33,350 nucleotides of DNA from Komagataeibacter kakiaceti JCM 25156. GTDB taxonomy: Bacteria > Pseudomonadota > Alphaproteobacteria > Acetobacterales > Acetobacteraceae. The DNA lies in NCBI RefSeq assembly GCF_000613305.1, contig NZ_BAIO01000006.1:1-33350 (forward strand). The letters run 5' to 3'. A program made the translations under genes and the position numbers. This document shows, in pieces, positions 9,956-18,428 of this stretch. The notes below the pieces were generated by a model. That model ran no database searches, was not told the DNA's origin, and was given only the letters and a program-made list of their open reading frames with translations. Numbering within the stretch: position 1 is the first letter of the stretch; each line of letters opens with the position of its first letter.

Positions 9956-10128
9956 TCTACTCTCCCTTAATCTAAAACTCCTAAAAGAGCATAGCCTGAC
10001 ATAATTTGACATGAACTACCACGGCTGCAGGTGAAACGCCGAAGCGCAGGCGGTCAATATCCATCAGGAAGGGATTTCTCTAATTATCCTGTCTTGCCTT
10101 TTTGGGGATAAGAATTTTATAATACTGT

Positions 10129-10375
10129 CTATCAAGTCGACGGTCCCGTGCGAACGGGTGAAAAGGGAATGTCGTATCACTCTGGCTGGGGCAATTTCCC
10201 CGGGAGTTCAGTCGACAGCTGCCCCCGCAACTGTAGACGGCGAGCATTGTGTCCTCAGCTACCAGATTGGGTAGCAGCCACTGACTTCGGTTGGGAAGGC
10301 GGATGCAACGTGGTGACCCGTGAGTCAGGAGACCTACCGTCGAGTTCAGATATGTCGCCGGGCGGGTGGAGCCGG
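10129..10375 (+). promoter_or_regulatory. Cobalamin riboswitch 1, upstream of the porin gene
   Basis: Contains CTGCCCCCGCAACTGTAGAC (10219 on), GCCACTG (10277 on) and a B12 box AGTCAGGAGACCTACC (10323 on) that differs at two positions from the usual AGCCAGGAGACCTGCC. A short hairpin CCGG-GCGGG loop-CCGG (10358-10375) follows, with a loop able to pair with the CCCGC of the core. The porin start is a further 136 bases downstream. Confidence 0.92.
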
Positions 10376-10511
10376 AGGCGGATCAAGGCGTGATGCATTT
10401 TCTTCTTTGACGCTCTGTCGCGATGGCATGCGTGTTTGTTTCCCAGTCGGGAAATGACTGCATTCGGAATTGTTGCTCCTTTTACCGACGCTTCCCCGAC
10501 AGGCTCTCTCC

Positions 10512-12148
10512 ATGACATTTCTTGACTCTCCGGGCGTTACGCGACGCTCGGCTCGTTTGCTTTTTATCAATTCCACTCTGGTAGGAAGTCTCTTCGCATA
10601 CTCAGCCGCTTATGCTCAGGCTCCTCAGACCCAGATCGAGGAAGATCGGGCGCGCCTTGGCAACTCCACTCCGCTGGTTGAGCAGATCGACCCAGCAACC
10701 ATACGTGATTCGGAGCGCGCGCAAGCCGATGCGGCGGAGAAGGCGGCTGGTGACGATAAACTCGACACCAGCGGTAACCTGCTAGGCAATATGTGGGGCG
10801 CGCGGTCATGGATGTACAAGCACGGCATCAGCTTCGACATCCAGGAAGTCGATGAACTCTGGGGCAACGGGACTGGCGGTTCGGCTTCTGGTAATGATGG
10901 TGCAGGCGGATCAGGCACCGGCCCGTCCTACGACGGTGTAACCATGCCCACGCTGACCGTCGATACCGAGAAACTGTTCGGGCTGAAGGGGGGGCTGTTC
11001 AATGTCAGCGCACTGCAGACACGCGGACGCTCGATCTCGCAGGACCATCTGGCCAATTTCAACCCTGTCAGCGGATTTGAGGCTGACCGTTCCACCCGCC
11101 TGTTCGAACTATGGTACCAGCAGTCTTTCCTTGGCGGCAAACTGGACGTAAAGATCGGCCAGCAGGATCTTGATACCGAGTTCCTGATCAGCGATTACGC
11201 CTCGCTTTACCTCAACGCCAATTTCGGCTGGCCCATGGCGCCCTCGGTCAACCTGTATGGCGGCGGGCCATCCTGGCCGCTGTCGTCTCCCGCCATCCGG
11301 ATCCGCTACCGGCCGAGCGAGAAGTTCACCTTCATGTTTGCCGCAGCGGACGACAATCCGCCGGGTAACCGCTATAATTCTACCCCCATCCAGCAGGCTA
11401 CCGGCTCCATCAGCGGCTATAATTCCGATCCCACCAGCCAGACCTATGATGCGCCAACGGCACCAATTTCAACATGGGCACCGGTGCCCTGCTAATGACC
11501 GAACTGCAATACGCGCTTAACCCGCAGCCGGCCGACATGTCGAACGTGACCAAGAATCCTGGCCTGCCGGGCGTGTACAAGCTGGGCGGGTTCTATGATA
11601 CCGCGAAGTTCGCCGACTATCGTTACAACCGCAATGGCGGTTCGTTAGGAGCTGCCGTGGCCAACGCCACCGCAGCCACGCCACAAAGTGACCTGACCCC
11701 GCGCTGGGACCGGGGTAACTGGATGGTGTATGGTATCATCGACCAGATGATCTGGCGGCCGTCGCTCACATCGGCCCGCTCGGTGGGCGTGTTCGTACGC
11801 GCCACGGGTAATGGCGGTGATCGTAACCAGATCAGCTTCGCCATTGACGCTGGCCTGAATCTTAAGGCGCCGTTCAAGGGGCGCGATAACGACACGATCG
11901 GTCTGGGCTGGGGTATTGGTCGCGCCAGTTCCGGCCTGCGGCAATTTGACCGCGACAGCCAGACGCTTGTGCAGGGCAATGAAAACCATCTTGAACTGAC
12001 CTATCAGGCGCAGGTTACGCCGTGGATGGTCATGCAGCCTGATTTCCAGTACGTATGGCACCCTTCGGGCGGCGCGCCGGATTGGACCGGTTTGCGCCGC
12101 GTAGGTGACGAAGCGATTTTCGGCCTGCACAGCAGCATTACTTTTTAA
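10512..12148 (+). CDS. OprB-family outer-membrane porin under B12 riboswitch control (one frameshift)
   Basis: A predicted beta-barrel porin of the carbohydrate-selective OprB family. From ATG 10512 there is a signal peptide (LLFINSTLVGSLFAYSAAYAQA, cleavage near residue 34). Barrel strands typical of the family follow, including GKLDVKIGQQDLDTEFL, NANFGWP and MAPSVNLYGGGPSWPLSSPAIRIR (given in parts), and the C-terminus ends in phenylalanine (SSITF). One base is missing near 11452; repairing it gives SQTYDA-x-NGTNFNMGTGALLMTE and one protein of about 545 residues. The gene follows riboswitch 1 in the same direction, so its expression should respond to cobalamin. OprB porins are usually sugar channels; here a role in passing corrinoids, cobalt or another B12-linked solute is an inference. 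Confidence 0.85.
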
Positions 12149-12307
12149 GTATAAATACACGAACAGAAAGTACTAATTTATATTATTGTTAAATCATATA
12201 AAACGTATGAATATGATGAGACGTAGAGTGTACTTGGCCGTCTGATCAGCAATGAAAGGAAAACATTGCTGAAAAGTGGAAGGTGGTGGCATATTCGCCT
12301 TCTATAT

Positions 12308-12549
12308 AGTCAGTGGTTCCGTGCAAACGGATGAAAAGGGAACACCGTTCCGCTTCGGCAGGGTCCATCCCGGAAGCCAGTCGGTGGCTGCTCCCGCAAC
12401 TGTAAGCGGTATGGGGTCGTGTCGTCCATTTTCTGAGGGGAATGGGCACTGTTGTATCAGCAACGGGAAGGTAGACACGATCTGCGATAATCCGTGAGCC
12501 AGGAGACCTGCCACTGTCGATCTCACGGCCGCCGGGCGGGATGAACCGG
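12308..12549 (+). promoter_or_regulatory. Cobalamin riboswitch 2, upstream of the first MetE-N/Rieske module
   Basis: Shows AAAAGGGAAC, CTGCTCCCGCAACTGTAAGC, GGGCACTG, GGGAAGG and a consensus B12 box AGCCAGGAGACCTGCC (12497-12512). The P13-like hairpin CCGG-GCGGG loop-CCGG is at 12532-12549, followed at once by the ribosome site GGCAGGAG (12551-12558), which implies control of translation start. Confidence 0.95.
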
Positions 12550-12660
12550 AGGCAGGAGCACGGCTTTGCAGCACTGCATAGGCTTGCCTGTCGCTGAACG
12601 ACACGGCACTTCCACAATTACAAACTGGCATGATGATGCGCAGACCTGCGGTGAACCCTC

Positions 12661-13569
12661 ATGCTACTGACCGGGACGCTTGGTCTCTCGGGTTTTGATA
12701 CCCCCGCATTGACCGCTTTGCAGCGGCGCACAGGCGTCTCGCATGTAGCGTCCAATTCCTGCCCGGATGACTGGCATCGCGTGTGGCAGACAGCACAGAT
12801 GGTGGGTGTGGGGAAGGCTCCTCAGTGCGGCAGGAAGCGCATGCCCGAACTGACAGATCAGACGTTCTTCCACTTATGCTGCAATCCTGTCCGCGATGCA
12901 TTTGTTGATGCATGGCAACGCGGGATCGCGACTGTGCCTGTGCTTCTAGGGCCAGTGAGCTTTCTTGCCGCATGTGACCGGACTGACGGCACGGACCCTG
13001 TCCTGTTGTTATTGAAGCTTCTTCCGGTGTACATCGAGATTCTGCACGAACTCGCCACGGCAGGCTGTTTCTGGGTTCAGATTACGGAACCTGTCACAAC
13101 GGCTGGTCCGATGTCGAAAGAACGCCAGACGGCGATGGAACTGGCATGGCGGAGCATGGCAGAGGTGGCATCCGGACATGCACTATCCCTCGTCTTCGTC
13201 GGGGGAGGAGGGGGCTTCTGGCGTAACCTGCCCCACGTCATGTCATTGCCGATGAATGGCCTTCATATCGATATGGTGCGCGGCGGCGCAGAACTTCCAT
13301 CGGTGCTCTCTAATCTTAATCCGCGCTGTGACCTTCTTCTGGGAGTTGTGGACGGCCTGAATCGGATTCCAACGGATGTCTATAGCACGCTGCGATGGAT
13401 AGATAAGATCCGATCAGAATGTCCACGAAGGCGCGTGATTATTACACCGTCTACGACAATGCGTTTCACCAATAAGGACGGTAGGCAATTACCGCCTGAG
13501 GTTCACAATACACTTTCAGACCTGGCGAAGGTTCAACGTGCTTGCGTGGCGGCGACCTTCGTCCACTAA
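12661..13569 (+). CDS. Stand-alone MetE N-terminal-domain-like protein (copy 1)
   Basis: It resembles only the N-terminal barrel of cobalamin-independent methionine synthase: PVLLGPVSFLAACDR, LLPVYIEILHELATAGCFWVQI-x-EP, MNGLHIDMVRGGAELPSVL, LLLGVVDGLNRIPTDV, VIITPSTT. The catalytic zinc half of MetE is absent, so it is not a normal methionine synthase. As written it starts at 12661 (302 residues) without a good ribosome site. The riboswitch-linked GGCAGGAG points instead to TTG 12566; one extra C in the CCC at 12656-12658 would join that start to this frame and give an N-terminus as long as that of copy 2 at 23471. It is followed after 21 bases by a Rieske gene. The role is unknown; see findings. 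Confidence 0.75.
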   Translation: MLLTGTLGLSGFDTPALTALQRRTGVSHVASNSCPDDWHRVWQTAQMVGVGKAPQCGRKRMPELTDQTFFHLCCNPVRDAFVDAWQRGIATVPVLLGPVSFLAACDRTDGTDPVLLLLKLLPVYIEILHELATAGCFWVQITEPVTTAGPMSKERQTAMELAWRSMAEVASGHALSLVFVGGGGGFWRNLPHVMSLPMNGLHIDMVRGGAELPSVLSNLNPRCDLLLGVVDGLNRIPTDVYSTLRWIDKIRSECPRRRVIITPSTTMRFTNKDGRQLPPEVHNTLSDLAKVQRACVAATFVH

Positions 13570-13590
13570 CAAGATTTTGGAGGAATTGTC

Positions 13591-14580
13591 ATGGGCATGA
13601 CACATACTCTACTGCAACCTTTTGATCCGGACCACAATGCACAATGGTATCCCGCTTTGCGCAGTGCAGATCTGAGACATCAAAAAGCAATCGGGGTTTA
13701 TTGCGGCAGCAGACCGGTTGTCATTGTCCGTCCAGAGGCAGGGCTGGTGTTCGCACTTGATGACCGGTGTACGCATCGTCAGGTACCACTCAGTCGTGGC
13801 GTGGTCAGCGGAACCTTTATCAGATGTCCGTTGCATGGGATCAAATTTGCACGCAGTGGCCGTTGCTATTCTCCTGATATGGTTCTGGAAGAAATGCCGC
13901 CGCGCGCGGAAGGCTGGGGATGTAGGGAGAAAGAAGGCTGGATATTCCTGTATTCAGGTAATGCCGACGATGCAGACGAAGCGTTGATTCCCGCCATGAC
14001 GCATCACGATGGTAAAGACTGGTGTCATGAAACATTCATACGCGAAATCAATGCGCCAGTTCCGCTTCTGATGGATCATGTACAACGCTTTGGGAGAAGG
14101 ACGACATCAGGATCGGTAACCTATCTTGATCAGAACATTACCGAACAGCAGATTTCCAGTCATTACCGTGTTGTGGCTTCCACACCATTATCGGTTCTGC
14201 CTGGTATGGCACGGCCCTGGCGGGCGACGGTCGATACGACCCTGGTTGACCAGAACGTTTATTTTTCTTCCGAAGACGATGCCACACTATGCGCGGAGAT
14301 ATGGCTTGGTTACATGCCGACCGGACGTGACGGCCGAACACGTGTGTGCGGTAAAATATCCATACGGCAGGACCATACGCGTCTGCCAGGTCGCGTATCG
14401 GGTTCTCTTTGGGCGAAATTATTATGGAAACTGCTGTGGAAGGAGCAGAGCCTCCCGGAAGCGGAGTGGTCTGCCATCCAACGGTCTGGTCGAGTAGGGC
14501 ACAGTGATTTCTTTCCGCCAGCACAAGCTATGCAGGATCTTGTAACAAAAAATAACCAAAGGATGGCTAAAGAAGGATAG
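13591..14580 (+). CDS. Rieske [2Fe-2S] protein, oxygenase-like, catalytic iron ligands missing (copy 1)
   Basis: A 329-residue relative of Rieske non-heme iron oxygenase alpha subunits, preceded by GGAGG eight bases before the ATG. The Rieske cluster motif is complete: C60-T-H62, sixteen residues, C79-P-L-H82. The usual mononuclear-iron motif (Asp, His, His) is not: where copy 2 has D178, H181 and H185, this protein has D162, Q165 and R169. It is clearly a paralogue of the 24560 gene (shared VRPEAG, FALDD, HRQ-PLS, FIRC, CREK). It may be an electron-transfer or scaffold partner or a decayed enzyme; the intact frame and place in a four-gene operon favour a working protein. No reductase gene lies nearby. 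Confidence 0.85.
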   Translation: MGMTHTLLQPFDPDHNAQWYPALRSADLRHQKAIGVYCGSRPVVIVRPEAGLVFALDDRCTHRQVPLSRGVVSGTFIRCPLHGIKFARSGRCYSPDMVLEEMPPRAEGWGCREKEGWIFLYSGNADDADEALIPAMTHHDGKDWCHETFIREINAPVPLLMDHVQRFGRRTTSGSVTYLDQNITEQQISSHYRVVASTPLSVLPGMARPWRATVDTTLVDQNVYFSSEDDATLCAEIWLGYMPTGRDGRTRVCGKISIRQDHTRLPGRVSGSLWAKLLWKLLWKEQSLPEAEWSAIQRSGRVGHSDFFPPAQAMQDLVTKNNQRMAKEG

Positions 14581-14585
14581 ATTTC

Positions 14586-15362
14586 ATGTCGGATGCTGTT
14601 GCTAGTCGGCCATTTATCATTCGGGTTGGTAAAAAAGTGCGGCCTCTATTAAACACGCTGATTGCACACAATTCCCTTGTTCCCGATACGCCAGTTCTTG
14701 ATACCAGTCTTTTCCCATGGATTTCCAACATGGAACAGCGGGCGTTCCGGATTATAGAGGAATTCAGGATCCTTATGACGCATGGGGTAAGCAGTTTTCC
14801 CGCTCTGCGCGATATTTCGCCAGACCATACGCGTATTGCACCCGATACAAGATGGAAGTCATTTTTCCTTTACGGCTACGGGAACTGCGTTCTGGAGAAC
14901 TGCCGGCGGATGCCCTGCACAGCACGGTTTGCTGCGGCCATTCCCGGACTGAACTCGGCCTTTGTTTCTTTCCTTGAACCTGGTGCGCGTATTCCGCTGC
15001 ATAATGGAGTGACCAAAGGGCTGTTAACCTGTCATCTGGGTTTACAGGTGCCGCAGGACTACAGGGATTGCTGGATACGGATAGACGATCAAATGTTATG
15101 CTGGCAGGATGGAAAATGTATCCTGTTTGACGACACATACCCTCATGAAGTCCAGAACAATACATCGGATCATCGGGCAGTGTTGCTTATCCAGTTTGAA
15201 CGGCCCACATACGGAGTTGGCCGTCTGGTTCAGGGTATGTTTCTCAAGGCCGTTCGTCGTTCGGCATTCGTGCAGGAAGCCAAAAACAATCTTGCACACT
15301 GGCATGCCCTCCATCATGAGATGGCCCGGACAGAACGCCAAACCAGCGGACTGACTGTTTGA
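14586..15362 (+). CDS. Aspartyl/asparaginyl beta-hydroxylase-domain protein
   Basis: A 258-residue protein whose C-terminal half matches the Asp_Arg_Hydrox domain, an Fe(II)/2-oxoglutarate oxygenase fold: SFLEPGARIPLHNG with the first iron histidine, CHLGLQVP, WQDGKCILFDDTYPHEVQN with the second histidine, and HRAVLLIQFERP with the arginine expected to hold 2-oxoglutarate. The arginine usually two residues before the HLGL histidine is threonine here (TCHLGL), which may alter cosubstrate binding. It begins five bases after the Rieske stop with AAGGA upstream, so it is in the same operon. The substrate is unknown; a protein or small-molecule hydroxylase are both possible. Confidence 0.8.
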   Translation: MSDAVASRPFIIRVGKKVRPLLNTLIAHNSLVPDTPVLDTSLFPWISNMEQRAFRIIEEFRILMTHGVSSFPALRDISPDHTRIAPDTRWKSFFLYGYGNCVLENCRRMPCTARFAAAIPGLNSAFVSFLEPGARIPLHNGVTKGLLTCHLGLQVPQDYRDCWIRIDDQMLCWQDGKCILFDDTYPHEVQNNTSDHRAVLLIQFERPTYGVGRLVQGMFLKAVRRSAFVQEAKNNLAHWHALHHEMARTERQTSGLTV

Positions 15363-15393
15363 TCCAGTCATGGTAACAACGGGAAGGCGCAGA

Positions 15394-15657
15394 ATGATAA
15401 AGTGTAAAAAGTGCGGTGCTGATTTTTCATGTCAGCCTGAAGGTGCGTGCTGGTGCATGGAAAAGCCCCGTGGCCTGCCGGTTCCGACGGATGCTCAGGC
15501 AGGGTGTCTCTGTCCTGTTTGTCTGGATGCCCTGACGAACCAAGGCCCTGAGACGGAAAGAAGATCATCTGGCAATAGCAGTAACCCTTCAATATCCAGA
15601 CTGCTTTCCATGGTGGAAGCAACGGTTTCAAGGGCGCGTTCCACCCGCGCTGTGTAA
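15394..15657 (+). CDS. Cysteine-rich CWC family small protein
   Basis: An 87-residue protein starting MIKCKKCGADFSC with the pattern CxxCG-x-x-F-x-C, then CWCMEKPRGLP, then CLCPVCLDAL. This is the cysteine-rich CWC family, a probable metal-binding small protein of unknown role. ATG 15394 is preferred over 15370 because GGGAAGG lies six bases before it. The conserved part ends near 15540; the last 40 residues run antisense into the 3' end of cobQ and look like overrun. It is the last gene of the riboswitch-2 operon, convergent with cobQ. Confidence 0.72.
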   Translation: MIKCKKCGADFSCQPEGACWCMEKPRGLPVPTDAQAGCLCPVCLDALTNQGPETERRSSGNSSNPSISRLLSMVEATVSRARSTRAV

Positions 15658-17018
15658 TCCAGTCCATCGGAGCGTGCGCCCCATCTGTCCAGCCATGCCG
15701 CGCGTTGGCTAGTCATGTCAAACAGACGGTGCACATAGCAGCCTGCAATACGACCGTCCGGGCTTATTGCTCCGTCCAACCGTCCGTCGTCGCATCTGAT
15801 TAGGGGCATGACCCGGTGATGTGATCGAACTGTTTCCCCACAATGAATTTCGTAGCCGCTGAATCGCGCGCTATCGGAAAGCGTCATGCCTGAAGTCTGG
15901 TTGATCTGCTTGTCACGGGTCAGAACGGTATCAACCTCCAGAAGTCCAAGTCCTGGTATCGTGGTCGGGTTCCCTTCTATTCCGTCGGGATCATTTATGG
16001 TCTGTCCCAGCATCTGATAGCCACCGCAGAGACCGAATACATATCCACCCCGCCTGACGTGTCCCGCCAGATCAATATCCCATCCCTGCCGCCTGAAAAA
16101 TTGCAGGTCTGCTATTGTCGCCTTGCTACCAGGAAGGAACACGACATGCGCGGACGCGGGAAGGGGCTGCCCGGGCCGGATCCGTGTGATCTTTACATGC
16201 GTTTCACCTTCCAGCGCATCAAGATCATCGAAATTGGCAATGCGGGGCATAAGGGGGACGGCTATCTCGATCCGTGAGGCCGCGGAACAGTCAACATCTT
16301 CAGGAATACTGTCTTCAGAAGGCAGTTCACGTATACTGTCTATCCAAGGAAGAACGCCAAGCCCCTTCCAGCCGGTAAACTTTTCTATGAAGTCATACCC
16401 AGATTGGAAAATGCTGGCGTCTCCCCGGAGGCGATTAACGATGAATCCCTTGATCAACTCACGGTCATCTGGATCAAGAACAGCATGGGTACCGGCGAGT
16501 GACGCGATAACGCCGCCCCGGTCTATATCGCCGATCATGACGACCGGAACATTCGCGGCTCTGGCAAAGCCCATATTGGCGATGTCGCCCTGACGTAGAT
16601 TGATTTCCGCCGGGCTGCCCGCGCCCTCGACAATCACGAGATCGGATTGGCTACATAATGTCCTGAAGGCGGTCAGAACCTCGGGCAGGAATGCGGCCCG
16701 GCCACCGATAAAATTCGAAGCGTGCAGGTGTCCTTTTGCGCGTCCACGGACGATAACCTGCGCTGTATGATCACTTTCCGGTTTCAGAAGGACCGGATTC
16801 ATAAGGGTGGAAGGGGCAATACGGCAGGCCTGCGCCTGAAGTGCCTGCGCCCGACCGATTTCACCTCCATCTACCGTCACGGCGGCATTGTTCGACATAT
16901 TCTGGGGTTTGAAAGGCCGGACCGTCAGGCCACGGTTAGCGAAAACCCGGCATAAACCTGCCGTCAAAACGGACTTTCCGACATCGGATCCCGTGCCCTG
17001 CAACATGATCGCTGTCAT
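15495..17018 (-). CDS. cobQ: Cobyric acid synthase
   Basis: Amidates the b, d, e and g carboxylates of adenosylcobyrinic diamide in cobalamin synthesis, using glutamine and ATP. From ATG 17018 the protein of about 507 residues begins MTAIMLQGTGSDVGKSVLTAGLC, with the P-loop-like motif of the dethiobiotin-synthetase fold. It has RPFKPQNMSNN and VIVEGAGSPAEINL, and then the class I glutamine amidotransferase part with the catalytic cysteine in FGLCGGYQMLG. The frame open upstream to 17135 overlaps the preceding gene and is not used. The last 40 residues extend past the usual end and overlap the CWC gene on the other strand. It is the second gene of a two-gene unit with the DUF6925-like gene, four bases apart, with no riboswitch visible before it. 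Confidence 0.93.
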   Translation of the reverse strand: MTAIMLQGTGSDVGKSVLTAGLCRVFANRGLTVRPFKPQNMSNNAAVTVDGGEIGRAQALQAQACRIAPSTLMNPVLLKPESDHTAQVIVRGRAKGHLHASNFIGGRAAFLPEVLTAFRTLCSQSDLVIVEGAGSPAEINLRQGDIANMGFARAANVPVVMIGDIDRGGVIASLAGTHAVLDPDDRELIKGFIVNRLRGDASIFQSGYDFIEKFTGWKGLGVLPWIDSIRELPSEDSIPEDVDCSAASRIEIAVPLMPRIANFDDLDALEGETHVKITRIRPGQPLPASAHVVFLPGSKATIADLQFFRRQGWDIDLAGHVRRGGYVFGLCGGYQMLGQTINDPDGIEGNPTTIPGLGLLEVDTVLTRDKQINQTSGMTLSDSARFSGYEIHCGETVRSHHRVMPLIRCDDGRLDGAISPDGRIAGCYVHRLFDMTSQRAAWLDRWGARSDGLDYTARVERALETVASTMESSLDIEGLLLLPDDLLSVSGPWFVRASRQTGQRHPA

Positions 17019-17022
17019 GGAA

Positions 17023-17994
17023 TCAGCCGCAGTCCGTAGCGCTCTTGATCGTGTCGGCAGGCACAAATCGCTCCATGCCCTCGTGAGCCCGCGCTGCCAT
17101 GCGAAGCAGTTCGATATGCATGCGCGCGCGACCACGTCTTGTAGCGGGTATTTTCAGATTTTCCGGTGTTCCATGTTGACGAACATGGGCCTGGAATGTG
17201 CCTGAAACCTGCAAGTCTTCCTCCATGCCGAATTCCTCAAGCAACGGCAGAAAGGATAGATCGGCAAGCCGGTCATAATCATGGGAATCATCATCGGACG
17301 GTCGGAACGGTGCCGCCGGATGAAGTGTCAGGAAAGGCTGCCAGCCTTCCGGAATGGGATCGAGAGCAGAGCAGGACCGTTTCAACTTCACCAGTTTTGG
17401 CAGCAGGTGGGTATGGGCACCGAGTGGAGAGTCTCCATCAGGCGCGGGAATGGGTTGGTAGACCTCCAGCCTGCCAGCAGGCGAAAGCATGACCCTGTGG
17501 GGCTGGGCTTCCATCAGAAGCGCAAATGCAGCCGTGACGACGGCCAATGGGTCATCCGTATCAACAGCAAGGGCTTCAACCAGGCGGGCATTTTCTGTCC
17601 TTACACACATCCGGACCTGACCCACGCCAATTCCAAGATCAATCAGCCACGCATCACGATCCTCTGGTCGGACAGCGTCCGCATCCTTTCCCAGAACCTT
17701 CAGGGTATGCTTCGCAGTCAGTTGTAACGGGCCGCATAACGCCATGCTATGCCGCCAGCGTCTGCCTTTTCCGACGAGAGAGTCCCACGCAAGGGCATGC
17801 AAGGGTTCGCTGGGACTAATGCGTATGGCACCGCGTTGGGTGACGATCTCCAGCCCGTCAGGACATGGGGTGAGGCAGACCCTATCATCCGGAACATGAT
17901 GGAATTCGCCGATCGCACCAAATGTTCCAATGCTCCAGCCGTTACGGAGATCCAGCGCCAGTGAAGTCAGCATGGAAGGCGTGATACGTTTCAT
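17023..17994 (-). CDS. DUF6925-like conserved protein upstream of cobQ
   Basis: A cytosolic protein of 323 residues starting MKRITPSMLTSLALDLRNGW. Marked segments are WSIGTFGAIGEF, LRPEDRDAWLIDLGIGVGQV (given in part), HRVMLSPAGRLEVYQPIP and LGAHTHLLPKLVK. I recall this pattern as DUF6925, a family without known function found near cobalamin genes. ATG 17994 is preferred over the ATGs at 18015-18018 because AGGA sits eight bases before it. The cobQ start follows four bases after the stop, so the two are surely co-transcribed; a role in corrinoid metabolism is an inference from this pairing. Confidence 0.72.
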   Translation of the reverse strand: MKRITPSMLTSLALDLRNGWSIGTFGAIGEFHHVPDDRVCLTPCPDGLEIVTQRGAIRISPSEPLHALAWDSLVGKGRRWRHSMALCGPLQLTAKHTLKVLGKDADAVRPEDRDAWLIDLGIGVGQVRMCVRTENARLVEALAVDTDDPLAVVTAAFALLMEAQPHRVMLSPAGRLEVYQPIPAPDGDSPLGAHTHLLPKLVKLKRSCSALDPIPEGWQPFLTLHPAAPFRPSDDDSHDYDRLADLSFLPLLEEFGMEEDLQVSGTFQAHVRQHGTPENLKIPATRRGRARMHIELLRMAARAHEGMERFVPADTIKSATDCG

Positions 17995-18099
17995 CGGAAA
18001 TATCCTGTGATTCATCAATCAGGCTGAAAATAACAGCAATCCTGACAGGATACTGAAAGATTGAATGCGGGTTGACAAGAACATCCCATCCGATCAGAA

Positions 18100-18336
18100 C
18101 CGTTCCGACGGTGTCCCCTTTCGGGGGGATGAAAAGGGAACAGAGTGCGGATTGCGATCCAATGCTCCGGCTGCCCCCGCAACTGTAAACGGTCTGTCCT
18201 TGCATTACCGGATGTCATGGTCCGGGCACTGGAAACCGCGGTTTTCCGGGAAGGTTGTGCAGGACGCTACGCCGTGAGCCAGGAGACCTGCCGTCATGAT
18301 GGTTGCGACCGGGAACTGTCGGGCGGGGTGTCCTGA
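18100..18336 (+). promoter_or_regulatory. Cobalamin riboswitch 3, upstream of btuBFCD
   Basis: Shows GAAAAGGGAAC, CTGCCCCCGCAACTGTAAAC, GGGCACTGG, GGGAAGG and a consensus B12 box AGCCAGGAGACCTGCC (18277-18292), then a TCGG-loop-CTGA hairpin (18319-18336). A TTGACA -35-like box lies at 18072-18077. It controls the cobalamin uptake operon, as is usual for btuB. Confidence 0.95.
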
Positions 18337-18428
18337 CGGTGTGGTGTTACAGGATTCCGTGCAGATCGGAAATCCTGTGGCAGCGCGCTCTCGTGGCAAC
18401 GATGATGTGACCGCGAGACCTGAACCAG

